A DNA stretch of 64,000 nt from Hybos culiciformis (lineage: Eukaryota > Arthropoda > Insecta > Diptera > Hybotidae), in NCBI GenBank assembly GCA_964007475.1, contig OZ023273.1:20075557-20139556 (forward strand), given 5' to 3'. The position numbers and the translations under genes are program-made. The notes under the pieces are model-generated. The model did not search any database. It was not told the DNA's origin and worked only from the letters and a program-made list of their open reading frames with translations. Below, piece after piece: positions 12,301-22,170 of this stretch. Every line of letters starts with the position of its first letter. The stretch's first letter is position 1.

Positions 12301-15300
12301 ATATATTATTAATATACATAAATAACTTATTTTCAGAATTTTGATATATTTTGCAAATTGAATTATTTTTGAGCATCAAATTAAAAATTATTATTGAGCA
12401 GCACTAGCTAATTTTCCGATTGCAAGTCATCAAAATTAAAAAAATAAAAATGTTTAAAACCTACAATAGTTTTTCCATAATGCCCAAGATTAAAAAGGCG
12501 AGGACTTTGAAACATTTTAATTCTTATTAAAGACTGGAAATTAAAGGTTTTAATTATTTGACTAATTTTTGGTCATCAGAGATCACGTAAAATTTTGTCA
12601 GAATGTATTTCGGAGCTTAGGCAAACACCGCAACTTTTACTTTTCATAGTATTTTTGAAAGTAAAAAAGAACAGAATTTAATTTTTTTTGATATTTTTTT
12701 TAAATTATCACTCTTTTCCTTGATTCCAAGTTTTTATATCTGACACTCTATGGAAATTTTATTAAAAGAAATTTTAATTTTACCGTCGCTATACATATTT
12801 ATACGGAAATAGAGTGGAGAAAAATTTGGTTCTTATCAAATATATTTCAATTACTTCTTAACAAAATATACATTTCAACTAAATTCTTACAATTGTCAAA
12901 ATGATCCTAAGCTTACAATACGCTTACTATTACATATACCATAAACTATATTACAAAATAAATAATTAACTTTATTGTTCAATACGATTTGGATGGCATT
13001 TACTACTCCATGCGGATAATATACTTATTTTTTAAATTTTTGGCTGATACACTTATACATACTTTTATTCGCTTGACCTCAATCAGAGGATTTACATAAA
13101 TGCATTCAAATAGAATCCTTATAATTAAAACGTTGGGCTCGTTGAAACTATCGTCGAACAACTGAGTTTATGTTAATTTTTATCAAATTTTTTTTCTTAG
13201 TGTCTACCTAAATTAAGAGACAAAATTATTTATCAAAGAAAAAATTTAACTTCGATAAAAAATGGATTTCTGACATGTTAATATATCACCTGTTGGAAGA
13301 ATGAACCGAAAACATATAGAAGAAAAATTAATCCTTTTTACTTAACTAGTATTCCATTTATAAATATCGGAGAGATTAAAAATATCAATATGATATAAAA
13401 AAAAAAAAAAATTAAAATAAAAAAAAAAGGATTATTTAAATCAAAAACAACTTTGTATAGGGTGACCAACTTTTACATAATTCCCTGATTCTTTTCCGGA
13501 TTCTGATTTTAAATAAAATATTTTCGTTTGTGGATAAAATTTTCTGCCTTTGCCTTCAATTCATTAATTACAAATTTTAGTTATAAGTATGTAGTACGCA
13601 GATATGTTTGGAAAAAGTGTTTTTGTTAAAATTTGCCAGAATATAACCTGAACAGTTTGAAAAGGCCAACAACGTCTTCGGTATATTAACTGGAGGTATT
13701 TGGGATAATTAAATTTTAAAAATTGTGTGGCAAAGTAAACTTTTATTTTTGAAGCGTCCGCCGGGAGTTCGGTTATTTTAAAATTAATTGATAATGGCTT
13801 ATAGATTTACTTATAATTAAGATAGTATGTATTATATAACAATTATTTGAAAATTATGATTAAAATTAAATATTTCAGAACTTATTGAAGAACCATCTTC
13901 AAATAATTTCTTTAGTTAAAATGAATTTTATCAATTGCTATTTATAAAAAATGACGAGTTTCAGAAATCGGTAACTTTAGAGCCGGCACTAATTTTACAA
14001 CTTTATTCAAGAGATATAACCATTAAAAAAAATTAAAGCAGAAAATTTTCATACCAACCAACTTAAGATGTTTAAAATGAAATCAAATAAATATAAAATA
14101 CAATTCAATGTTATTAATAAAAAATAAATAAATAAAAAAAAATATTTATAAAAAAAAAAAACAGAATACTTCTTTGTAGATTTTTGTATATTACAATATT
14201 ACATATTTTAATATTTTACTTTATTTTTCTTTACAAATAAACATTTTAAAAACGTGTAGCCCAAGATAACTGAATTGATGGCATCCATTGCATTCACATA
14301 ACGTGTAACTAATGGTGGTAATCAATTTTGCTTTACATCTCAATCTCTTTTTAAAACCATCTAAAATAACAAAACACACCAACACCGTATTATAGCTACA
14401 AAAATTTTCTTCTTTTTTCGTTCTTTTTTTTTTTTTTCTTTTATTTTTGTTGTATTTTTATACATTTCTTCCTAATTCATACCTATGATATCCTCTTATA
14501 AAAATAGCAGGGGACACAACCAACACTTAAACGTTGATTTTTATATAAAAATTATTATTATTATATATATTTTGAAAGGAAATCTGTTTAAAAAAAATAA
14601 ATGTTGATTAAAAATTAGTGCTTATACAACCTCCATAATAGTCGAAGGTTTTTTAGCTCGTTTTTCCTTGAAAATGACGTAACTCCGTTTTGAATTTTTC
14701 TCGATTTTGATGAAAATTAGTATGTGGATATGTGGATAATGATGAGAGGAACTTAAAAAATATATTAGTCTCTGATTGTATCCAAGCATTTGGACTAGGG
14801 GCTGAAAATGGATTTCGATAATAGTTATCAGTATTTTATTGGTGTTCGATTGTAGGAACCTAAAATAAACTGGAATATGTCATAGGATTCGAATTTAAAA
14901 CTCAATGAGTGGAAAGCGGGCTTCAAACTGTTCGCAATTTTTTTCTAGTTCCAGTTCATTTAATTTGGCGATTTGACATATCTTTTACTACTTCTTAATA
15001 GTCTACATTTTATTTATTCAAGCTCGTAAAGTTTATATTAAGTACCTTAAAGTTAAATTTGTTACCTTCTTCTTTTTTTATTAAATTTTTGTTGACCTTA
15101 CGATTTCGAAAAAAATTATGATGTTCAAAACTTTCATTCATAAATCTCTTTGTTTGAATTCAAATTTCTTTTAATTTTGATCCAAAAGGAACTAAAATTT
15201 TTTTTAAGAATAAATCTCGAATTCAAGAAGTAATATTAAGATTATAAGAAAAAAAAAAAAAAAAAATGAAAAATAAAAAATAAAAGAAAAACTCTATGAT

Positions 15301-15899
15301 TAAATATCCAGCAACAACAAAAATACCAAAATTAAGAAAAATGAAATACAATAATCTTGGTAGGTAGTGAAAAATATAAACTGGACATAATAATAAAAAA
15401 GTTTTCAGAATTATATAAAGTTTAAGAAGACGAAGTATAAAAAAGAAATATAAATCGAATTTTTCGTAAATAAAGAAAAAAGAATTTTTCATATTATTTT
15501 ATTTTATTTTTTAATTTCAGAATTACACGTTTCCTTTCTTTATAATGTAGAACACTTTGTTTTTTTTTTTAATAGAATTTTAAGAAGTTTAATGTTTACT
15601 TAATGGTCACAGAAAGGGTCAAGAAAAATGTATACTGTATGATATGTACATCGATATGTAATGTACTAATAAGTATATATAGTATGATGAGAAAAGGCTG
15701 ATATACCTTATTGTTAGTATATAATACCTAATTTAAATGTGATATAATTATGCTCAAATTATACATATTATGTAATTTAATTTAGTAAAAAGTAACATGC
15801 TCTATGATAGCAGGCGTATATATACATAATGTTGAATCTTTGTTGCTCAATTATATTATGCATAAAATATGTCGAATTTTTGTATTCTCCAACGATGAT
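9374..15899. other. AT-rich intronic DNA with possible regulatory islands; no gene seen
   Basis: No coding sequence recognised. There is an (AAT)n run at 10437-10463. Two GC-richer patches stand out: 11910-11990, which contains a TGATTAAT Exd/Hox-type site at 11948-11955, and 14250-14345, which contains two copies of AACGTGTA about 50 bp apart around a TGATGGCATCCATT word. A patch at 14640-14960 is somewhat more complex than the background but matches nothing I know. Open frames on both strands here are low-complexity. Confidence 0.55.
10437..10463. repeat. (AAT)n microsatellite
   Basis: About eight AAT units ending in AGTAAT. Confidence 0.9.
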
Positions 15900-16180
15900 T
15901 ATTTCAAAAAAATGTTTTCTCAAACATTCATTTCCTCGAGCTTTTTTTTCCAACACTCACTTTCCTGAAAACATAATTTTGGGCTCTGTTTCCGGGTTAG
16001 ATCGTTTGAGGTCAGGAAAAGTTCCTGGAGGTAACCGTGAACAGGGTTTAGGTACCTCGTAGTTGTAGTTAGTTTGTTAAAGAAGGGGGTTGTGCTCATG
16101 GGCATGGGCATACGAAAAGACTTTTGGTCGCGTCAAACATTACAAAAAAGACCCGTCGCTAGCCTTTTGGCAACATTTTG
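15900..16180. other. Unidentified GC-richer island in the Antp intron
   Basis: About 280 bp with far higher GC than its surroundings, including GTTTCCGGGTTAGATCG, GTTCCTGGAGGTAACCGTG, and a GGGCAT duplication at 16099-16110. Overlapping short open frames exist on both strands (plus 15829-16062, minus 15920-16111), but neither resembles a known protein. It could be a transposon relic, a small RNA gene or a conserved non-coding element. Confidence 0.45.
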
Positions 16181-17150
16181 AATTAAATTTGGCTTTGATC
16201 TCGTAGCGAAAAAAATTAGTAATTAATTAAGAATTTTTCTATTTTGTTTCTTGATTTATTGCCCTTCCTCCGTATTAGAAATTAAATTTTATTAAAATTT
16301 TCTATAATTTCTTAAAAATATTTTTTAATTTTTTGATGTATCTACCTGCATAAAAAATGTACCATGTGAGTAAATGTATAAGAAAAATTATTAAAAACAT
16401 GATAACCATATCAATTTATTGATTTTAAATTGAAATTCAGTCAAATTTAGGAATATCTTTCTTGACTAGATATTGTGACTATAGTAGTTAAATTCCTGTT
16501 TTGTTTCATTCCCTTTAAATTTTAACTATAAATATAATTTCAACAAAATCGAAAGCAATATATGTACTTAAAACAATTTTTTCCTATACCTGACCTTATG
16601 TAAGATCACTTTCAATTTTCAAGGATAAAACTTTGGCAAAAATCATATTATGCCAGAGAAAATTTATGGTCTTTTTATTCTAATTCAACAAAAATAAAAA
16701 TTGTTTTAAAACAATGAAATTTGGTATATATTTAGGTTTAATTTTCAGACCAAACAGAAGGTATTCATTATATAAAACTATGCAATTTCTTATGAAAATA
16801 GTGTTTGTTTTTGCATTATTTGCAAAAGGAAAAAAAAGGATACGTAATAAATTTTGCATTTTTCTTTTTTTTTTTGCAATATCCTGTTGTTTTAAAACGG
16901 GTTGTATATGTTTTGAAAACGAATTCTGTGTACAATGTTTTTAAAATTTGATTGTTTCATTGGGTTATTTATACTTAACATAATTTACCGATAAAGGAAT
17001 CGAAGAATTCTTATATATATATAACTTACAGAGGTCTTTTTTTTTTTGCCTAATCGACAAACGAATATAACAAAATGCTGTCATTAACAGATTTTACTGT
17101 CAAAACTTTATAATGATCATCACATAAAATAATTATAATTTCGAACTTAC
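16181..17150 (-). other. Antp: Antp last intron, proximal part
   Basis: Begins on the minus strand with the donor GTAAGTTCGAAAT directly after the YPWM exon. The rest is AT-rich with no further exon signal that I could support. Confidence 0.75.
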
Positions 17151-17343
17151 CAAACTGACTTCGCATCCAAGGATATAAAGGTGAAGGCATTCCAGAACCA
17201 GAATTTTGACTATTAGATGGTGGTTGCTGTTGACCTTGATGCATTTGTGGAGGTTGCTGATGCATCATGCCTTGTGGTGGACCCCCAACTGGAGGACCAC
17301 CTTGTTGTTGATACATTCCCATGTTATGATGATTTTGATGAAC
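17151..17343 (-). CDS. Antp: Antennapedia, YPWM-containing exon (residues 177-240)
   Basis: Second coding exon of Antp. It starts after an AG acceptor (reverse complement of 17344-17345) with [14 protein letters not shown] and continues through a Pro/Gln/Met-rich stretch. It ends [13 protein letters not shown] plus one extra G. YPWM (residues 233-236) is the hexapeptide that contacts the cofactor Extradenticle. The donor is a perfect G|GTAAGT with GTAAG on 17146-17150. The length of 193 nt leaves phase 1, so the next exon should supply the rest of a Glu codon and give QFERKRG, the short linker to the homeodomain. The Drosophila long-linker form (GKCQ) uses a second GT donor 12 nt downstream; here the sequence continues TTCGAAATT and has no GT there. 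The homeobox exon itself is not in the window. Confidence 0.96.
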
Positions 17344-17703
17344 CTTATGACAAACAATTTTAGTTTAAATATAACAACTCTTGTTTCCATGGAAGAATTA
17401 ACAAAAGGACAATTTTATTACTTTATGAAACAAAAATTAAAGAAGGAAGTATTATTACCCCGAGTAAATAATTCTAATAGTCTATTATAAACGCTTGGAC
17501 TAAATTTTCTGATGACGATTCCACTATTAAAATAAATTGAATGACTTTATTAAATGAAATGGTCTTTATAGTTTTCTAAATCTAGAATTGATGCAATATA
17601 AAGACGGTGCGAGTTATTGGAAAATAAATACATTAAGTGTCGAGATTAAGTATCGAACTCTTTTTATTAATTTTGGAAAATTACATTAAAATTGCATACT
17701 CAC
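17344..17703 (-). other. Antp: Antp intron between the two coding exons (360 bp)
   Basis: Bounded by GTGAGT at the 5' end and a TTTGTCATAAG acceptor at the 3' end. In Drosophila an alternatively used 39-nt microexon (LGYTDVGVPDVTE) lies between these two exons. Reading all of this intron on the minus strand I find no in-phase block resembling it. Open frames on the opposite strand here and in the neighbouring exons are shadows of Antp. Confidence 0.85.
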
Positions 17704-18231
17704 TTGACTTTGAGGGTGACCCATATGTGGAGGTATTTGTGAATTCATATGCACATTTCCCATTTGTTCTAACGGAGGTGAGCCATTTTCAATTCCACCC
17801 ATTCCCGAACTTAAACCACCCACAGCCGCTTGAAGTTTACAACTGGCATATACAACAGGTTGTTGGGTCTGCTGTTGCAATGGCTGTTGTATTGGTTGAA
17901 CATTTTGCTGTTGAGGTGTTGGCACGCATTGTGCACCATTTGGTTGTTGAGACATTGCAGTAACACTGACTTGACTTGAAGGACTATCTGGTCTTGAATA
18001 TCCTTGATGTTCCATACCTTGACCATTATAATATGGCATTCTGTCGTAAGGTGGAAATCTAGGATATGGCATATTGCCTTGGTGATTTGGATTTTGGCCA
18101 TAATGATGCATTTGTTGTCCATCTATATCAGCTACTCCATTAGTTGGGTAATGTCCGTGCATATCTGCTCCCATATAGGAATTGGTAAAATATGACGTCA
18201 TACTTTCACAGTTATTTGTACTCATAGTCAT
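17704..18231 (-). CDS. Antp: Antennapedia, start-codon exon (residues 1-176)
   Basis: Hox transcription factor that specifies thoracic segment identity and acts in the nucleus. The exon reads 176 codons from the ATG at 18231. Visible blocks are the start MTMSTNN, the Hox N-terminal motif [11 protein letters not shown] (residues 11-21), [20 protein letters not shown] (53-72), a glutamine-rich stretch (about 95-124), [14 protein letters not shown] (126-139) and the GSPPL...HMGHPQSQ end. All match fly Antp in order and spacing. A second in-frame ATG lies two codons downstream (ATGACTATGAGT). The exon ends in CAA followed by a consensus donor GTGAGT (reverse complement of 17698-17703), in phase 0. 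Reading through the donor adds only five codons (VSMQF) before a stop, so splicing is needed. The polyglutamine tracts look shorter than in Drosophila. Antp identity is certain; the exact transcript is inferred. Confidence 0.97.
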
Positions 18232-18812
18232 TTTAATTGTTTTGGTTTGATTTTAAATGAATAAATGACCAAAAAAAAAATTATCTCTTATCTTCTTTTT
18301 TTTTTTGTTTTGTTTATATAAATATGCTAATAATAATTTAAATATGAAAATTATAATAATTACTAATTACTAATAATCTAAATTTATGTATATGTATGTA
18401 TAATGTGTTTTATATTCTGAAAATAAATAAGAAAAAAATATTTATGTAGGTACATTTATAAAAATATTAAGTACGCAGTACTTATGCTTAATAATAATTT
18501 AATCTTTAATAAAAAAATTTTTTTTTTAACTCACTTGAAATAATCTTAAGTACAAAATAATGAGGTATAAAATATAAAATTTTTTCTGTTGCAATTAAAT
18601 ATAAATATTTTTTAATTTTTATTTTTTTTTATTTTAATGAAATTTTATTTCTAAAAAATTTCAATATATCACTGGTTGGTTTCGTTTTAGGACTTGAAGA
18701 AATTTTGATGCTGTGGTAGCTAGCTTTTCAAATTTCATGTAATGTATGCAAAAAACTGAAATGTTGCAGATCAAAGAGTATGGAAGTTATATAAATCCAA
18801 AAATACAATAAT
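18232..18812 (-). other. Antp: Probable 5' UTR part of the Antp start-codon exon
   Basis: Upstream of the Antp ATG the minus strand is AT-rich and non-coding. The nearest strong acceptor is a long pyrimidine run ending TTTTTTCTTTTCAG, with AG on 18813-18814, so the exon would begin at 18812 and carry about 580 nt of leader. The Antp leader of Drosophila is long and has reported internal ribosome entry activity; whether this leader does cannot be read from sequence. Only about two upstream ATG triplets are seen on the coding strand (near 18453 and 18737). A nearer, weaker acceptor is possible. Confidence 0.55.
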
Positions 18813-20009
18813 CTGAAAAGAAAAAATAAAATAAAATTTTAGTATAATAGTATATTAAGTAAAATTTAAAATTTTATGAAATAATTAAATATATTTTTTT
18901 TTGATTAGAAATGAATACAAGATATTTTTCATATTTCATTTGAGTTGGTAGCATGAAACTTATAGTAACGAACGATGAACCTGATTGGAGCTAAATGAAA
19001 AACTAAATAACATCACATGTTAATTTATTTTATTACTCTAGTTATCTGGGTATTTCCACGCATATATATGAAAACACTAGGACTACGTTTATTATACATA
19101 TACGTTTATTTAGGTATATATAACAAAAATACTAATCCGACTGTCGTTATTAGTCTCTAGACAGGCTAAAAAATCGTTGTAAATGTCTTCAAGCGTCGAG
19201 AGAAAAATAAAAAGAAAAAAATTATTTTTAATTTATATTCTTATAAACTTTTTAATAATTTTTAATTTTTAAATAAATTTTAGTGCAGTCTCAGATGGTT
19301 ATTATTTTTTAGTTTGAACACCTATTTTCTTTTTTAATATCTTATTTGTGTACTAAAATGAAGCAAATTATGAAATATCTCCAAGTAGTTGGAAGCAGTT
19401 TTTTTTTCTAATTTGGACCAATTAACATTCATGTAATTATATTTTTTAAATGAATTATAATTTAATTCTTATTCTGTTGCATAATACTAGGCGATGTTCA
19501 ATATTAGAAAACGGGATAAAATAAAACATTTAAAGTTCCAAAAATTTCCGCCAGAAAAATATGAGATTTTGAAATTTAAAAAACTCTATTAAAAAAGTTT
19601 AGATGGTTTTTGTATCTGCTGTTTAAAAATGTGGGAAATTTAGCAAAATGCTTTATTTAAAAAATGCTTTGATTTTATTACAGTAGAAAAGTTTTGTTAA
19701 AAAAAGGATGGATAAATTTAGGAGTTAATTTGAAATAAAAACAATACTATACAAATATTACGTATTGTTTATAAATAATTACATTTATTGCGTAGAATTT
19801 TTAAGATTTCTATCAAAATACGACTATGCTTAGGATGAAAATATGCAATAGAATGAATATATGCTGCATAAAACTTAAAATACCTATACATGTAATTTTT
19901 TTTATTCATAACAGGCAAAACTTCATTTTTCCTCATATAGCTATATCGGACAAGAAGATAAACTTTCGAAAAGTGCATACCTCCGGTCCAACATCCTGAA
20001 ATTTGTGTA
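18813..20009. other. AT-rich DNA upstream of the start-codon exon; no gene seen
   Basis: Presumed 5' intron of Antp, ending on the minus strand at the CAG acceptor at 18813-18815. A frame at 19769-19978 (minus) has no recognisable family. Confidence 0.55.
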
Positions 20010-20186
20010 CTAAAAATATTTTGACATGCTAATCACGAATATGATAGCGAAAATTAGCACACAAGTCGTTTTCAGTAAGAAACTATTACAGAATGATTGG
20101 AGGTTTTTGAAATGCCGACTTATTCTGTTTGTTCTGTCCTTGTCAGCTGTTACGGCTTTTCGTATTTGACTGTTAAATCCACTCAT
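20010..20186 (-). CDS. Candidate 58-residue single-pass membrane protein
   Basis: The ATG at 20186 sits in a good insect start context (GTCAACCATGAG). The frame encodes a polar, basic N-terminal part (MSGFNSQIRKAVTADKDRTN, then RISRHFKNLQ; residues 1-30) and one hydrophobic segment (about 41-54, CVLIFAIIFVISM), ending SKYF. The layout resembles a tail-anchored or small integral membrane protein. The codons and GC are richer than in the surrounding DNA, unlike chance frames in this window, which are all Phe/Ile/Lys runs. It lies on the same strand as Antp, inside its presumed 5' intron, and about 80 bp downstream of a small palindromic repeat. I do not recognise the family. It could be a nested gene, a pseudogene fragment or part of a transposon. 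Confidence 0.4.
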   Translation of the reverse strand: MSGFNSQIRKAVTADKDRTNRISRHFKNLQSFCNSFLLKTTCVLIFAIIFVISMSKYF

Positions 20187-20276
20187 GGTTGACGATTGCA
20201 GCAAGATTCCGATTTTTTTTTAATGTTTGAAGTTACATTAGATGGCACACTCGCAATCTAATAACTTAACTGCCTG

Positions 20277-20432
20277 GGCAAACTCGACGCGACAGACGCG
20301 ACGCAAACGCTAATGACGTTAATGACCATATAATTTTACGTTAGCGTCATTAACGTCGTTAACGTCGAGACTGTTCGCGTCAATATATTTTCCTACATTT
20401 ATACGCGTGCGTCACGACGAGTTTAACCAAAC
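20277..20432. mobile_element. Short palindromic GACG-rich repeat, MITE candidate
   Basis: About 155 bp that is strikingly rich in CG dinucleotides. The ends are partly inverted: gcaaactcgacgcgac on the left and gtcacgacgagtttaacc on the right. The middle forms a hairpin with gacgttaatgac (20317-20328) and gtcattaacgtc (20345-20356). No coding capacity and no clear target duplication. Confidence 0.5.
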
Positions 20433-21365
20433 TGTAAATTTTTATTCTTTAGTTAATAATAAAATCATATGATAATTTAAATTTTCTCAGTGAATGAGCA
20501 ATATAATTTTTTTGTTCCACATTGTGTAGGAGAAGAAAAAGAAATTTGAGGAAATTTTTTCCTCTCCAGTTTTTAGGATTCTCTCAGAATGAGAATTTTT
20601 TTTGGCTGGAGAAACAACAAAAAATAATTCGGATTATTTTATTCCATTCATAAACACAAAAATTTCCCCTTTAAAGAAGAAGTCGTAAATCAAAATGGCT
20701 TCATTTCAATCACATTTTAGTTAGAACGCAACGGTATTCCATCAAAAAAAAAAAAAAAAAAACATTGTTAAAACGAGAAGCTTATAAACATAATAAATTA
20801 AATTCATGCACACTCATAACATATTTCTGTTTATTGAATTTAATTGTTTTTTTTTTATATATAATATATATATAGATATTATGTTTTGTACATAAATAAA
20901 GCATGGACGACAAAAAATATGGTTATGATTTTCCGTCGGTGGTGTCGACATTATTATTGCGATCTGCAGAAATTAAATGAAGTATAATAAATATATATTA
21001 CATACATATGTATCTAATTGATTTTTTTGATTGTGTTTTTTAAGTAAATGAGGTTTTTTTATATGTTTAGCTTCACTGAATCTTATAATCTCTATTAACT
21101 CTATAATGAATTAGTTTTTAATTGAAAATTGAGAGTTTTTAATTTACTCTTGTTAATGTAATTTTTTTTTCTTTGAAAATTTCGTAATGTTTATATAATT
21201 TTCATTATATGTATTTCGATAAAAATATTAAATTTTTAATAAAAACGTTATATTTATATCCTTACATTAATATATTTGGTTAAAAAATATTTATAGTATT
21301 GTATAGAAAATAAAAATTTGTTCTACTCTGTTAATTTTTTTAACACAAACTTTTTGAATTAAGCG

Positions 21366-22170
21366 TTTATTTATTTATTTATTTATTTATATAGTTCAAA
21401 TCGAACTCAATACAATTAATATCAAAAAAAAAAAAATACAAAACATACACATAAAAATTCCAAAAAAAAAACTCAAAAATACATATCACAGAATATCAAA
21501 GATTTCTATTTAAACATAGGGTTAAGGAAAGGAAAGTCACTAGGGATACATCACAATTGAAGGATACATCTCCAGGCCAGGCCCACAGTGACAGTCTTCA
21601 AACATTCCTTGCTCAAATTAAAATCTAAAGCATCACCGCAAGCATTTGCCTCTCGCATCATCCTGTTAAGTGGTTCGTTTTAGCCATAGCTCGTTCGATG
21701 TGCCTCAACACCAAAGAGTTGAACAGATCTCAACGACCGACCAATTGTACGGAAATTTATTTTACCAAGTATAATCGAGGAGGAGACTTTACCCAAAACA
21801 ACTTGGTGTAAAAACACCAAATCAGCTACCTCTCTGCGCCGTACTAATGAGTGAAGGTTGAGCTGCTGCAAACGTTCAGCATAAGGAACATGAGAAATGA
21901 AGGTGTTATCAATTACAGCCAAATTTGAAGAATGAAGACCTCTAAGGGCAAAACGAGTAAATTTTCTTTGAACAGATTCTACTCTAAAAATATCAACATC
22001 AAAATGAGGGGACCATACTTGAGAAGAAAATTCAAGCAAAGGTCGAACCATGCATGTAAAAAGAGAGCGAGTTATGCAAGGATCGTCGAATTCCTTGGAC
22101 CATCTCTTAATAAATCCCAAAACAGAATTTGCTCTTCCAACTACCGAACCAACAGCTGCTCTTCCGATTT
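21366..22170 (-). mobile_element. 5'-truncated non-LTR retrotransposon (Jockey-like)
   Basis: The minus strand carries the C-terminal end of a LINE reverse transcriptase ORF, then a 3' UTR, ending in an (AAATA/AAAT)n tail at 21366-21391. The 5' boundary is unclear; RT-like sequence fades above about 22150-22170. A repetitive A-rich tail with 5' truncation is typical of insect non-LTR elements. Confidence 0.8.
21553..22170 (-). pseudogene. Reverse transcriptase C-terminal fragment of a LINE
   Basis: The frame reads ANSVLGFIKRWSKEFDDP, then SLFTCMVRPLLEFSSQVWSP, then RVESVQRKFTRFALRGL and so on. This is the post-catalytic thumb/C-terminal region common to Jockey/CR1-type elements (LGF-KR-SK-F-DP ... 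LVRP-LEY-S-VW-P ... IESVQ-KF-ALR). An in-frame TAA after HRTSYG (near 21680-21682) interrupts it. The frame then runs on for about 42 residues (NEPLNRMMREANACGDALDF ... CILQL) to a natural stop near 21553, a conserved LINE end. The polymerase catalytic YADD region is missing. It is a dead fragment with a single nonsense change, so not very old. Confidence 0.85.

Noticed and set aside
13440..13800. TAGGGTGACCAAC sequence resembling a transposon end
   Set aside because: No matching inverted end or target duplication found nearby.
15223..15492. 89-residue Phe/Leu/Ile-rich minus-strand frame that looks like a membrane protein
   Set aside because: Poly-A/T composition gives such frames by chance; no start context or family features.
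17206..17963. Open frames on the plus strand over the Antp exons, and an alternative minus frame at 17811-18122
   Set aside because: Shadows of the Antp coding exons in other frames.
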